A stretch of 64,000 nt of DNA from Temnopleurus reevesii (lineage: Eukaryota > Echinodermata > Echinoidea > Temnopleuroida > Temnopleuridae): contig BQKZ01001940.1 of the NCBI GenBank assembly GCA_036244855.1, positions 1 to 64,000 on the forward strand, given 5' to 3'. Below, one piece after another: positions 32,031 to 45,690 of the stretch; the first letter of the stretch is position 1, and each line of letters starts with the position of its first letter. A program made the translations under genes and the position numbers. Below the pieces are notes generated by a model, which was not told the origin of the DNA, ran no database searches, and saw only the letters and a list, made by a program, of their open reading frames with translations.

Positions 32031-33190
32031 ATTATTTATGTCCAGCCCCTACAAATGGGACTTTCACAAATTAATTTTTGTTGCTTGTATCCAATTTGTG
32101 AACAAGGCGTAATGCGATTTAATTATTGGTTAAAGTATTTTGTATTTCATTAGATAATGTAAAATATGTGAGTAAGGATTTACAAGAAAGGTTTACCAAT
32201 TTATGGGATTGCCTATATCCTGTCTTTCATTTGTTCAAGATAAATGTAATCTATGAACCAGCTCTACTCAACATGAAGTTTAGAATTATTGGAATTTTGT
32301 ATGAGATGATCATGAGAATGATGTTATGAAAAATGTAATGAAAATGAAAGTGCAATCCTGCAAAAGATTATTTGTCAGAAATTATAGAAATTGATCAAGT
32401 ATGTATGTAAGTCAAAATGTCACGTTTCAAATGTCACAAGGGTTATTTTGGAACCTCCTTGAAAAAAAAAATCGGTCCATTGTGTATGTAAGTAACAGCA
32501 TTTTTCTTGACTGCCCCACAAACATATTAGATCCAACTTTTATGGTTGGATGAATACCAATTCTGATGAATAAAGTGGTTTCAATCAGCCTTTTAATTCT
32601 GGCCTGTTGATTTTCTAAGAATAGCTGCAAATTGCATTTATCTCTATAAAATCCTTTCTAAAGAAGACCATTTAAAGAAAAGAAAAGAAAAACAAATCGC
32701 TCTTTAGACATTCAGCTGAAACAGAGTTCCCCATTTTCCATTTTGCAGTCATTTTACTCCCTGAAACTGGACCCAAATGATTTGAATTGCGACGTTTTTG
32801 CTTGTGAATTGTGCTTATGTGTGTCTACATGTACTTATGTGTATCCTTTCCAACATTGAAATAAGAAATCATTAAATTAATTTTACAATTTGACTTACAT
32901 TTTTATCTTTGTATCGCATGTGATGATGTATACTTTAAGAAATTGCAATTGGTCAGTATGAATTACAATTTTAGAAGATAAATATATATATTTTTTAAAA
33001 TACTGAATAGGAATGGTAAAAAATGCAATTGGAACCGGTCAAAACAATCCCAGTTGATAGCAAATGACAACTGGTTTTGATAATAACGATGAAAGATCCA
33101 TTCGAGCGCAAAACTAATTGTATATACTCTACTGCACTCAATAATATGGACCATATTGCTACCCTAGCTGTACATGTACCTGATCTCCCA
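32031..33190. other. No gene seen
   Basis: AT-rich, only short ORFs without recognisable similarity. Confidence 0.5.
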
Positions 33191-33204
33191 CACTATTTTA
33201 GAAT

Positions 33205-33265
33205 AGGGGTGCTAAAGTACCCACTAGGTACCCATTTACACCTGGGTTGAGTGCAGCACAATGTG
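33205..33265 (-). mobile_element. SINE fragment
   Basis: CACTAGGTACCCATTTACAC and TGGGTTGAGTGCAGCACAAT are the middle of the main SINE family, - orientation; both ends missing. Confidence 0.6.
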
Positions 33266-34692
33266 GAAAAAATGCAATTGGGAAGTGCCATTCACTTATT
33301 CCGGTGTTAGACAAAATATACCTCTACCTCTAATTTGTTTTCTAATCTTGATGGATATATTTTATGGCTTGCGGTATCTATGTCAATATGTACATGTCAA
33401 TTCTAATACATTATACAGGCTGCAAAGAAAGCAGTGTATGAGATTACTGCGGTCCCAGAATGAATACAATTAGGCAACAAATATTATTCTCCCCTTAACC
33501 GACCAACCCTCTAAAAATGTCCCCAGCAGAACCGTTTTTTATGCACTTTTCACCCAAATTAAAAAATCACAGCAAAATTATACATGAAGTGAAATACAAC
33601 CTGAAATTTCATATTCATGTGATCTTTGGCTCTTCACTTCCTTTTGAGTCTTATTGTTGATGTGAATAAAAGAAAAATAAAGAAGAATAATGAAAATGAA
33701 AAAAAAATCCTGATTGTCAGATGCTTCTTTTTCCCCCAAAAATAGAATTTTAGTGCATCCAAACATTGTGTGGGTTTTTTTTTTTTTTTGCCTTATTGTC
33801 ATTGAGCCTCTTCTGTGATTGCTGCATGCCTTTGGAATTGATTTCAGTCCAAACTTGATACCACAAGTTCTCATAAAAGAAGGCTTTGATATAAAGAGGT
33901 AATATCTCAGGTCCTAAGGACCTTGTTATAACAAGGTTACACTGTATCCTCATATGTCCACAGAATCAACTCTCTCAAACAATTTAAGATTTTACTAAAA
34001 AACTATCTTTTTTCTCCTACTCAGCTGTGGGTTGGTCTACACTTTTGGAGGTGCACATCTATTACTTTTTTTTTCTACAAGTATGATTAATTATTTCATA
34101 TGTCATATGATTTGAGAATGATTTATTTTACTTATACCAATATCAGGATGCTTATAAACTGCATTATAAAGCACAATATAAATGTTGAAATTATCATTAT
34201 GATTATAATTATTAGTGTTACATCTCGTGATGTGAAATAAGGGATGGTAGCTCAATTTGACAAAACTAAAGATACAGTAGCACAATCCTCAAATCCATTT
34301 GTTGCAAGCCACCCTGTATTTTTATATCTCATTATTTTGTTTGTCTACTCTTATCACATGTGGGTAATCATTCCAGTGTTTGCGTTGACAAATTTTTCAA
34401 ACACTAAAATGAAAGAAAATGCTCAGCTAAATTACCGGCTTATATATGTGATGCAACCATATTTTATTTGCATTTTTAAGTCAATGAATCAAAAGTTCGT
34501 TTGAGAGATTTTTCATCCAGTCTTAGACAATTGAAAGTTTGTACCCTCCAAGGAATTAAAATATGAAATATTGCCAATTTTGCATCATTCATACTTCATC
34601 AAACGAAACTGAAAATTCAGCGTCAAATTTTATTTTTCTGTTCTTCTCAATAAGTGCAGGAAAATTTCTAGTATATGCTCAAACTTTATACC

Positions 34693-34870
34693 TATACAGT
34701 CCAACTTCATTACAAAGAGCACTGATATAACGAGATCTCGTTATAACGAGGTAGTTTTCCTGGTCTCATCTCTTTGTACTTTATCGTATTTTGACGCTGA
34801 TATAACAAGATTTCGATATAAAGAGGTAATTTCTCTGGTTCCAAGGACCTCGTTATATCGAGGTTTGACA
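34693..34870. mobile_element. pogo/Tigger-like MITE
   Basis: ATACAGTCCAACTTCATTAC at one end and CTCGTTATATCGAGGTTTGA at the other, with internal CTCGTTATAACGAG palindrome; interior repeats 'GATATAAAGAGGTAA'. Confidence 0.7.
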
Positions 34871-37490
34871 TTTTTAACATATATTTCATATCTTTGCTCC
34901 CTCAGATGCTAGAAAATTTCCCCCACAAGAATGAAGTTCTGCGAATTCTAAGTGAAGATCTCATTACTTCAAGGTCTGTCCAAATAGAGGATTCAAATTT
35001 GTGCAGGGAACGTGATAGCAAAGTATGATCGCGTGTAGAGTGTATTTGCAGAGGGGCGATTTGATATCGCCGTGGGTGATAAAGCCATGATAATGCTCCA
35101 ATTTGAAGGTTAATAAAATATTAGGGGAGACCCACAATACTGCTTTTGCAATGTCACTCTAATATATCTTATCTCTCCGCCTGATAAGAAATCTTCATGA
35201 CCTAAAACAACCCTCCAATGAACTAAAAAAAATCTTTTATTCGATTTTAAACATTTTTTTATTTGTTGGTTATGATGAGTTTTCTTTTAAAGTTTTTTCC
35301 CTTAGGTTATGACTGATGCAAAAGAAATATATGTTTATGGTCATGTGTACTCGTGTGCTGGGATTCAAATGATGCAGTTGAATTATTTTGAAGACAAACA
35401 TTTTAGTGCATCTTTCCAGACTGCAGAGTGCTCGATGCACTTATTGTATTAAAATTACACATGTACCCAATCATCTCATCTAGGTTGAGTACAGCTCAGT
35501 ATGAATGAATTTCTTGCCACAGGAAGATATCTGCCAAGTTTCTTAAAAATGCTCAATCTAAGTTTCAGCTCTGATGATAACTTATTTTTGACTTAACAAT
35601 AGATTTGTTTGTTGAGCAAGATAAACTGGTCAGAAAGATAAGTGGCCTTTCTTCAAAGGGTATTTGAGGACCAAAAAAAAAAAATTTCTAGGTGGTAGTA
35701 TACTTAATATTTGTTCTGATACACATCCCATGATATTAAAAAGGTATTTATTTGTCAGAATATTTACACTGAGGCTCTGTGCATCGATCGTGAATGAATC
35801 ATTTATTTCCTTCTTACTCCTCAACTAGTAATCCACATCATGATAATTTATTTTGAATTGGTTTTATGCTCTTACGATACCCTTTAATATGAGAATCGAC
35901 CTAAACACCCCCCCCCCCCAGAATCCAACTTATAAATTGAATACCGGTAATTTTAAAACCTCAAAGAACTACAAAATTGGCATGAAAATACAAAATGGAT
36001 TCCCAAACTTCTAAAACTCTTTATCACATCTCATTTAGCCAACCCCGCTATACTTCTTTATATCAGAATTAGCAACAAAAGACCCATTTCCATTCCAGTA
36101 ACCCACTTCTCTCTTGCATTTATATCTCACGCTCAATCCACCTTGGATCCAATACTGTCCATCTACTAATGCCCATTTAAGAGAATATCATCCCAAGCTT
36201 CTGTCGGCAATAAATCAACACACCTATCATAACGTTGTTTGCATAGCACGAGGCTGGATACCTTAATGCAAGACATTTTGTTTACCATGTAGATATATTA
36301 ATTAGTTAATCATTGATTCGCCCAATCTTCATTTTGAATTGCATTCTATCCGCTCTATCTCATAGGTTATATTCGAAAATGAGGAATATTTCCTTGCCTA
36401 GTTATGGAAGAATTTCTTCTGAAAGCCCTCGTTGATGAAAACATGTGTTGCGATAATATTTAATAGGAGAAATTGTGGTGTGATGGGAGGGCTTATGATT
36501 TAAAGGTAATGATTAACATTTTTAATTCTCCTGGGATGGTAGAATTGTATGTCAATTTTTTTAACTGTAGGAAACTTGATGGAAGTGTTGGACCAGCGGC
36601 TTATAACATGGCTGATCATTATCTTTTCAATTTTGTCTTTCATACCATAGACGTAGACAAGAATGATATCACTTTCATCTAGAAAAACTAAAAATTCGTT
36701 CATTGACCACTCTTGTACTATTCACTTGAGGTTCTCTCACTGCTTATGATTTCTTCACCTGAGGATAAGTTAGTTAAATTCACTCAGAATTTCTTGTTTT
36801 TTTTTTTTTTAATTTTGAGCTTTTGCTTACTCCTTTTCGGGACTATTTCTTGAAAGATAACCCAACTCCAAATGGTGCAACTGCAATCCTTTTTGAATGT
36901 TTAACACACCAAGCAAGCTCTAATAAGAATATCATGGGTAAGAATGGTTAAAAAAATATTAGGTGAAGGAATTAGAAATTTTAGTCAAGTTCTACCGTTT
37001 TCTAGTTGCATTTGGTACAAATCTTGTCATTTCTGACTGAGATATATTAATAAATTCTGACCCTTTAGTTGTATACAACCGAATTTTACTTATTTGTTTT
37101 TAGAGCAAAATATCTCCACATTCAGCAAAGATTACATTCTGAACAGTGTGAGTCATTTCAAATTTTTTTATTTTATTAAATTTAGGCGAATGTTTTGCAT
37201 TGTATAAAATTTTGTAACAATTGTATGAAAAAAATCTATTTTATTAAATTATTGTATATGAAATGTAATAAATTTGTTCTTATGTTATACACAAAATTTC
37301 TTTCAGTTTATATCTTTTATTGACATATTGTAATATTAATATCTTGTCATATCCGAGATTTGACAATGGGATGACGAAGGGAAAAAAGGTTCATAATTTT
37401 CTGTCATTCAGTTAACAAGCAAAAACAGGAACACAACCAACCAAAACAAATCAGAAAATATATCCCCAAGGGTCGCCAACAAGGAGATGC
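34871..37490. other. No gene seen
   Basis: AT-rich spacer with a SINE fragment at about 35455-35520, a C-run at 35911-35920 and no supported exon. Confidence 0.5.
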
Positions 37491-37495
37491 AACAA

Positions 37496-37775
37496 AAGCG
37501 TTGTAGTGTAGTGGTTCTGTTTCATCCAGAGATTCCCAGTTGGAGCCCCACTCATGACGTTAACTTCCTTCAGCAAGAACTTCATCCACATTGTGCTACA
37601 CTCAACCCAAGTGAGAATGGGTACCTCTTAGGAACTTATCTTGAAAAGCTTATGCGCCTGATGGCTGCATTGCTAAAGCCAGGGTAATAATGTTGCAATT
37701 GTAGAGCGCTGAGGGACTTCTCATGAAGTGGTGATAAGTGCTACATAAAAGCCGTTCATTATTATAATCATTATT
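37496..37775 (+). mobile_element. tRNA-derived SINE
   Basis: Head TTGTAGTGTAGTGGTTCTG with degenerate B box, body (CACATTGTGCTACACTCAAC), tail TAAAAGCCGTTCATTATTAT. Confidence 0.75.
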
Positions 37776-38569
37776 ATTAACCCCCCTCCCCCCAAGAAAG
37801 AAATCTCTCTATTAAAAACACCTCTTCCCACGGCCCTCCCCTTTGCTCGCCAGTATAATTTAATTTATTTTTGTTGGTTGTATGAATTTATTTTATATGA
37901 ATTTATCCTCTTTGAATTTATACTTGTATTTGATTGTTTGTTTGTTTTTTGCATACTTTTGCATTTATTTTTAAACCTTCCCTTTCTCCAAATCCTGGAC
38001 CATTTCATTATTTATTCTACATGTATGTGAATCATCTACAGAGATGAAGGATTTCTTTTTTTTTGGGGGGGGGGTCGTCTTTGAATCAGTCCTTAGTTTT
38101 TGGTGGTCCATTTATGTAAACATTGTTTGTTTTGCTATTCTTAAAAACCTATATTTCTAAAAGTGCTTTCCATCTATTTTTTTTTTTTTCGCTTCATTTC
38201 CTTGTCATTGTCCTTATGATTAAGATTCTGATAGGATATAAAGCCAAAGCTCTTTTTGACTTTGTGTTTTCAAACGTCAAACCTATTTCATCAATATCAT
38301 TTCGCACATAATTTAGGAATATTTTTAGTGGGATTGTAAATCAAGGAGCCCAGAAAAACTCTTCGGTATAATTAGTTCTGCAACATTCCCGTATGTACCA
38401 TCTAATATGCCCCGTTTGAATCCTGAAACAGTGTTTATTAAGATTTTCAATTTTCGATCTATAAATATATAGGTTAGTTTCTGAAAAGATATATTTGAAA
38501 GGATGTTTTCAGTTTTCTCATTCTCTGTCTTTTTACATCACGAAATACACCCCTGTTGCACATTTCACC

Positions 38570-39234
38570 AAAATGCGATCATGTAATATTAATTCGTTGC
38601 GCATGCGTGCCAATCAAAGCGAGAGTGAAGAACAATAGCTTCGTAACATCATGTTGATTGGTCGAAACTTTCGTCGTTCTTACGAAGGGTAAAAACTTTC
38701 GGCGACTAATTGGTTCCCAACTGGTAGGGGGCGCGCAACAAGTGGTATCGGATCGTCGTGTGTGGGGAATTCCAATATGCGGAAGTAGTGTAGTAAATCC
38801 ATGCATGCATGCTGTGTGTATACCAGCGCTGGGCGAAGTGGTATTTACGCCTCTCGCACAGTACACGCATCGGTATGTTGAAAACTGGCACCGTCCTAAA
38901 ATTCAACAGCATTGATGTTTACTTTTCTGATGGTTTTATGATAAAAACAACCCCGATCGTATGCAAGCAAGCCGAGAATCAACCTGTTGCAACGATGAGC
39001 GGGATAGTGCTGTTTTGGTAGCGGACTTAGCGAGCGAGCTCCAGAGTCCAGCAGACGTTCGAACTTGGAACGAAGTCCAGTCCTATTCGGAAGCTACCCG
39101 CAGACGGTAGGAGCTCGAGCGAAGTCCACTCTAAAGTCCAAAGATTCCAGTCATCTTTGACCTCGTCATTTTAATTTGTCAGGCCAGGACCCGGCTTCCA
39201 GCGCCGAACCCAAGTTCAGAGGGAACTCGACGAT
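38570..39234 (+). promoter_or_regulatory. CpG-rich promoter-like island
   Basis: CpGs are clearly denser here than in the flanks. Visible motifs: NRF1-like TTGCGCATGCGTGCC (38595-38610), CCAAT boxes as ATTGG (about 38655 and 38709), an NF-kB-like GGGGAATTCC (38764-38773), and an ETS-core GCGGAAGT (about 38780). No TATA box seen. It is followed by a possible start codon at 39235. Motifs are read by eye and are only suggestive. Confidence 0.45.
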
Positions 39235-39265
39235 ATGAGTATGAACAAGACTGAACCCGTCGAAG
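39235..39265 (+). CDS. Possible first coding exon (MSMNKTEPVE)
   Basis: ATG at the 3' edge of the CpG-rich island encodes MSMNKTEPVE and reaches GAAG|GTATTA, a possible donor in phase 1. It can join in frame to the exon candidate at 46050-46145 (phase 2 start). No homologue recognised; ten codons are too few for identification. Confidence 0.25.
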
Positions 39266-40750
39266 GTATTAAAATCAAATTAATTTATGGTTATTCTATT
39301 TTTCACGCACTCAGATTTTGCAAGGGGCTTCCCGCGGTAGTGTATGGGGGCGGATCCTCTCTCTATACACCATTGTGCATGATAATATTGGTTTGCCCTT
39401 CAATTCGTGGGTTTGTTATGGCTGTGATAAATATTACAAACTCTGCTAGCTGGCTTTAAGTTTATATGCATAGTCTCTCCTAAACTGACTTGGAAACATG
39501 AAGTTCTCCAGATTTTATTATTGTGCAATTATTTAATCTCAATTACGCCATTGATTGCGAAAACTCTGAGCTTATTGCATAATTCTGAATGAGCATATGA
39601 TAATGCAGCTGATTATTGGTCATCCTGTTTTTTCGATTGCAGCTAGTCGATGCAGGGTTCTATATATTTTCTTGTCATTTTACATGTAAATAGTTTGAAT
39701 AAAATTTAGGTATTATCCTTATTTGTGAAGATATGGGAATGGTACAATATATTACAAAAATTAAATCATGCTATACAAGCCTCTACAAAAAAAAAGTTAA
39801 ATATATTGCCAACTGAGAAAGCTATAAGAAATTTTACGAGCCCTTAAAGACTAACTGCATGCCCGAGTTCCTTAAATACCACTGTATGTTGTCTGTTTTA
39901 CATCTTTTCATTTAGCTGTAGAATACACCTTGTGTCATAAATATTAATGTTGAAGCTTTTGACCAATAAATACAAATAGATGTATATATAATGATATGAA
40001 ATAACCCCTCAACAGAAGTCAAAAGAAGCAAAAATATTTTGATAAAGTCTTGTTTTGGTAAAATGAGGGCACCCTGGGGGGCCTTTGGGGTGCCAAATTT
40101 GAGGTTGAAAGGGTGCCGAATTTGCCGAAAGGGACGTCAAAATAGGTGATGACACTTTTTTAGGTAAAATTTTAGGTAAAGACGGTTTCGGGGGTTACCT
40201 TTTTTTTAATTGTCAGCCCCTGAGGGAGCTACATTTGTTGAGAGGGGCGCCAACATTGGAGCCCCTGGGTATCAAAATCATTGGTGTGCGCATGTATTAA
40301 TATTACCCTGGCTCGGGCAAACGGGCAAGTGTAGAGCCCTGTTATATTTACACTCCTTCCCCGCCGAATGCATTATTCTGAATGAATATTCTTATATATA
40401 TTTTATTCAAAAATATAATTAATTTTGAGAGTATATTTCAAGCATAAAGGTGTCTCCAGGGGGGGGGGGGGGGGCTGATAGGCCAAGCGCCCCTCCATAG
40501 AAAGGAAGAAAGAGAATAGGGGAGAATGAAAAATAGAGCTGGAGACATATGTTTGCCCTTGTATTCCCTCCCCTCCCCTCTTCTTTTGCTTTTCAGCTTG
40601 ATCGCCTTATTATGTATGAGATGAAATGTACAAGATGTTTATTTTGTGTTCTTTTCTCTTACCATGCCCCCCCCCCCTATTCTGCATATATTCTATGGAC
40701 AGACTTTTGTGAGAAATGCTATTAAAAGTGGCTTCATTGTTTCATAATAA
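39266..40750. other. No gene seen; G-run
   Basis: AT-rich spacer with a homopolymer G tract at about 40458-40473. No supported exon. Confidence 0.5.
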
Positions 40751-40753
40751 TGC

Positions 40754-41113
40754 TTAACCTATGCTGCATGTGATACATTTGATGTAGGTTTGACTTTCAC
40801 TTTGCAAATTGTTTATGCAGAGCAGAGCTGTACAAGGGAAAGTATTGTTTCTGAAATTAGTGTCACTTTGCTGCTCAGGCCAGGAACTGTTTTGAATTAC
40901 TACTTCCATATGGCCTTGTGAAGTACAGTTTGTCAACTTTTCAGTAATGAAATCCAGTTTTTCATTTACAGACACTCCACCTGAACCTTTCAGTATATTC
41001 ACTATTTGTTGTTTTTTTTGTCCAGAAATTACTGGAAATGGAAGAGCAAAATCACCATTATTTGTATGACGCACCCTTTCACCTTGTGTAAGGTGCTTTG
41101 ATGGCTTGATCAT
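40754..41113 (-). CDS. Hypothetical ORF, 119 codons
   Basis: The longest non-repeat frame in the second half, from ATG 41113: MIKPSKHLTQGERVRHTNNG, then DFALPFPVISGQKKQQIVNI and a Ser/Asn/Cys-containing tail. No motif, no signal peptide, no membrane segment. An upstream in-frame stop precedes it. It could be a transposon-derived or retrocopy remnant, or chance. Confidence 0.22.
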   Translation of the reverse strand: MIKPSKHLTQGERVRHTNNGDFALPFPVISGQKKQQIVNILKGSGGVSVNEKLDFITEKLTNCTSQGHMEVVIQNSSWPEQQSDTNFRNNTFPCTALLCINNLQSESQTYIKCITCSIG

Positions 41114-42775
41114 TTACCCCAAACTTGTGACGCATTTTAATCATTTTGGGGCATCACTATGCAGCCTGTTGATTGTGTTAAATATGAGTTACTTTACTTT
41201 GATTTGTTACTTTTTACAGGCCTTCTAGTATAGCAATCTAAAAAAGGTGAATTTATGTTTGATGAGGGTGTCCGTAATTATCAGCAAGAGGTCGGCAATC
41301 CATTATACGCACAGATGCATGCAAAATCCAAAACGTATAAGACATATGACCCACCATTTGAAGGGGTCATAGGGTAGATTACATGTATACAACTCGCATA
41401 TAAGATGAATACAGCACAGATACGTGTAGCGGTCAAACTATTTCTCAAAAGAATGAAAATTACCCTGTGAGAAAAAATGTCCACCTAAGATTCTGCTTGA
41501 AGATTTTTTAGATTTTTTTGTCAGAATTGTTGGTAAGAAATATTGGTTAGCTGCCCGCCATCGATTTCCCCTCTGAAAATGGCCTGACCTGAATTTTTCG
41601 CCAGAAACATAGTAATTTTATAGAGACTAGGCGTATGAAATAACCTAAAATGCCTTTTAATGGGACCTGAGCTTTTCATTGCCTTGTAAGTTTTATTTTC
41701 CACATTAAATGTGCTTCACAAAATCATTTTTCCAATTTATAAATGTTCACCTGGTATCTTGTTGTTACCTTTTTGCATGACATCTATCTGACCTAACGTC
41801 TATCAAGGGAAGATGTTGTTTACTAGCAGAACTTCCTTTCACTATGTATCAAGGTTACGATGGTCAAATCAAAGTCAATCGGGGACTGTGAACTGTCCAA
41901 TTGATATGCTGAACGCTTGTCCATGTGTGAATGTAGGTTAGAATAACATGTTGCTTCAAAGTGTGGCACAGGAGCTCTCGATGGATTTAGGGTCGTGAGG
42001 GAGGTTTAAGGATTAAAAAACCATGCCAATTTGTTCATTAGCCTATAAGCACTATTTATAAAGCAAAAGAAACAGAAGAATTTGGACAAAGTTTTCAGCT
42101 TCATTCAAGCCTTAGCTTCATGAACACAAAAGGATGTTGCTAACCTATTCTTTTTGCGACACCTGTTTGACATCTCTTCGCAGAATAAGAAGGGAAGACA
42201 ATTACTATTGTGTGTATCTAACTGTTGCGAATGCATGAACAAACTTGTTCAATTTGTCCAAAATGATTTGTCCCTTCAGTTTCTGCTCACAGTGAAGGCT
42301 TGGTTCACATAGAAGTATAGGGGATGCTGTTTTTGAAGGGGGAGGGACATTTTCAAAGGCTAGTTATTTGGTACTCGCTGCTCGGGCTCAGTGCTTTACA
42401 TGAAAAAATCATGTATGCCAGTACTCATACATGAGTTGGCCAAAACACTTCTATTTGGAAACCTGCTCACACATCAAGGAACAGGGGGCATGATATACAA
42501 CACATTTTTTAGCGATCCATTTTTTTAGAGCAGTGGCCTCAAATGTGAACCGATATGTGGGAATCCATTGGTTTAATCTGAAATATTCGCAAGCTCTTTG
42601 AAGATGAGCAAAGAATAATACATGTTTATGTACCCAGGATAATGCATTTAATTACTTCCCAAATTATCATAGATATCAGAAATGATATCAAATAATATCC
42701 CTGCAACTGTCAATCCTCAAACTAGTGACTACTATTCTGTTCTCGCTTTCTTGCTGTCTCTTTTTAAAATGAGCC

Positions 42776-43006
42776 TCAATTATTCTCAATTTCTTTATTA
42801 ATTTCAAGAGGGAAATGAGGGATGGAGAGGTTCTCATCTCGATATGAAAAAACATAAGTACTTGGTTTTATCAGTTGATCCTCCATTTGTAAAAAGTTTT
42901 GTTTGTTCAGATCTGAAATAAGTAACCACTGTGCACACAAGAAAAGACACTTGAATCGCTGCATCTCCACATTGTGAGCGGAGTTGTTAGTCTTGCTTCC
43001 AGACAT
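42776..43006 (-). CDS. Hypothetical ORF, 76 codons
   Basis: From ATG 43006: MSGSKTNNSAHNVEMQRFKC, LFLCAQWLLISDLNKQNF, and a polar end. No recognisable family. Listed only because it starts with ATG and has mixed codon use; chance is quite possible. Confidence 0.18.
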   Translation of the reverse strand: MSGSKTNNSAHNVEMQRFKCLFLCAQWLLISDLNKQNFLQMEDQLIKPSTYVFSYRDENLSIPHFPLEINKEIENN

Positions 43007-43869
43007 GTTGCTATATTCCCATATTTGGTCGTTGATTGATGTAGTTCTATAATTCCTTGGTTATACAATGTTCATGCCATATATCAATTTTAGGTTTTTT
43101 GTCACAGTTTTTGGATCCAAAGGACTTGGTTGAAAAGTATTTCAAACATGCATTTGTCAAATATTTCAATGTACTCATTCTCCTGGAAACATTAACCTCA
43201 TTCTCATTGTTACTGGTTAGGAATATTTCCACCGGTTTTCTTCATTTCTATATAATCAGGATTATGATTTCATGCTATGCACAGGTGTAATGTTAGGAAG
43301 TTAGGAATGGCGGTCAATGTAGCAGGACCAAATTTCTATAACTATGTAACCCAATTATTCACTCTCTCTTTTTTTTTTGCATTTATATATTAAAACCGAT
43401 GAACGTGATTGATATAAATCATATTTAGTATATGGGACTAAGTATTTGCCATTGATGGCAAGATTGATTGTATCATTTGAATTCATAATTTTTCATAGTC
43501 TTACGATATATGTAAATCTTTTTCTTACGGGGCATCTGGAATATGATTGCTAGCAATGCTGAGCAAGTTTGAATATGGAAGAACTACTGTGCACTGCATA
43601 CAGTGCTTGGGATTAGGAGTACTAGATTTTGAATCCTTGAAGAAAGGCTAGGTATCAATGCCCAGTCAAATCATCTTTAGTTGTTTGAGGAATCAAGAGA
43701 TAATGACTGGATTTGATATCAGAGACAAGAGGGAGGAGAGACAATGATTAACTTTGGGGTTAACATCAAAAGGAGGGCAGGACTGATTAAGTGCTCTTGA
43801 ACAAGTAAACGGGTGTAAAATGATCGGGATGACACGAAGATGAGTTGCACCTATGAATGCGTACGGTGA

Positions 43870-44225
43870 ACAGCCAGGTATACACCTGGTCGATATTTCA
43901 CCATATTACGAAAGACTTCAAGAACGACTTTACGCACGACTGGTATCAAGTTCTTGTGCTGAATGAGCGAGAATCTTATGCGTATTACACTCATTAATGT
44001 ACTCCAGTCTTTCTTAAAGTTGTGCATAACTTTAAGAACGACTTGGTGAAACACCGCCCAGGGTTGTGTTTCATAAAGCTGTGCATAGATCTAGAAACGA
44101 CACTAGGAACGACTGGTGACCTTTCTCATATGCGATTCAGCACCAGGGGTTATCATTGAATGCAAGAAAGGGTTACCAGTCGTTTTTGGAGTCGTACGTA
44201 TCACTACAAGTACAAACAGCTTAAT
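43870..44225. mobile_element. Foldback repeat with GGTGAAACACCGCCC motif
   Basis: Internally self-complementary element (ACGACTGGT/ACCAGTCGT, TTTCACCA/TGGTGAAA pairs) containing CTTGGTGAAACACCGCCC. A second member is at 62885-63175 with the same inner blocks. Likely nonautonomous DNA element. Confidence 0.6.
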
Positions 44226-45690
44226 GAAACCCGACCCAGATGTTTTGATCAATTCACAAAATGGTTTACATAGACATACAAGTATGCAAGCGGAGATTTC
44301 TAAATAATGTAGATTAACAATATCTATAAAATTGCGTCAGTAAGCACATACAAGATTATGTTCCATTATGATGTCCCTTTTGGATCTATCATTTAAGTGA
44401 AAACAAGTCATACATATTTTGTGATTGGGGGGAGGGGCACTTAAAAAAGCAAAAGTGCGTTGACATAGAAACTATCCAAATGTCTTCTTGTGACTGAATT
44501 CTACTTCCGGTTGCTTCACAGCATTTGAAAGTAAGAAAGCAGAAGCAGAGATGCCAACCAATAGGCGGATCTAGGGGGTGAGGGGGCTGCGTCCCCTATT
44601 GGCAATACTGAAGGGGCTATCTCTACAAACCAGGGGCCACCATATCTCTTTTGTTCTCTGAGGACCTGTTCTTTTGCTTGTCAGCTCGGCGTAATTTACT
44701 TTTATTTACAAGCCTTTTGTTTGTCAGAAATTTCAATATTTGAATACACTTTGAAAATATTTTTGAAGCCATAGATTTCTTTCTCTTTATGATGGAAATC
44801 TATAAAGGCACGCACCTTATTTCTGAGCAAATATAGAACAGTAAAATATATTATTCAGTCACTGAATCTGGTATCATTCGAAGGAGAATATTCTGAGGAT
44901 TATGAAGATATAAATATTGAACAGAAAAAAACAGAAAAATCGTCCACGAGGAACAGTTTCTGACAACGTCTTTCAAACTGTAGTGGTTTTTGAAACACAT
45001 TTAAAGGCACGCACTGCTCTTTTGCCGATCAAATAAACGATAATTATCAACTTTTATTGCTATATTTTCTACTTCCTAATGTCATAAAAATTCTAGAGAT
45101 TCATGTGAAATAGTATAGAATCATTGGAATTAAAGAAAACTAACGATTTTGTGCCCAATTCTTGACGGCATTAGCAAAAAATTACGTTCGCAAAAGCTTC
45201 CTTAGTCCCATGCATAGACAAGCAACATAGTTTTTCTAGCGCGTATTTGCCATAGATAAAACGCGCATTTTGAATGCGTGCCTTTTTATTACGCGTGCCT
45301 TTATATGAGCGGACCATACACAATGGCATATGTGCTTTAATTCCTTGAAAATGATGGCAGAAGGTGATATCTTATTGGTGGTTGATAACCAAGAAGAATC
45401 ACCTACATATTTTTTTTGTGTGTTTTGGGTACAAATCTCCAGTCCAACTCTATATTACATGTATGTAGGCATTTAGTATGTCACTTTATGAGAATTATGA
45501 AATAGGCTAAATATTTCTTCAAATATGAATGTGAACGATGATAAATAACCACTCGAATAGATTCATTAAGGGTCTGGATATGGATATTCAGTCTGTTATC
45601 TTTTGTTTGCTTAATTTTCATAAATTGCCATTTTTGTGTGTCAGAACCATATTCTCTTATCATAGAGGTCAAACGCCCTCCGCAAGTTCG
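44226..45690. other. No gene seen
   Basis: AT-rich spacer; only short frames without recognisable content. Confidence 0.5.

Noticed and set aside
38579..38866. 95-codon - strand ORF in the CpG-rich island
   Set aside because: No recognisable motif and the codon pattern follows local CpG composition; overlaps other equally long frames on the opposite strand.
43057..43290. 77-codon hydrophobic + strand ORF as a membrane protein
   Set aside because: Hydrophobicity comes from T-rich sequence; there is no supporting exon structure or motif.
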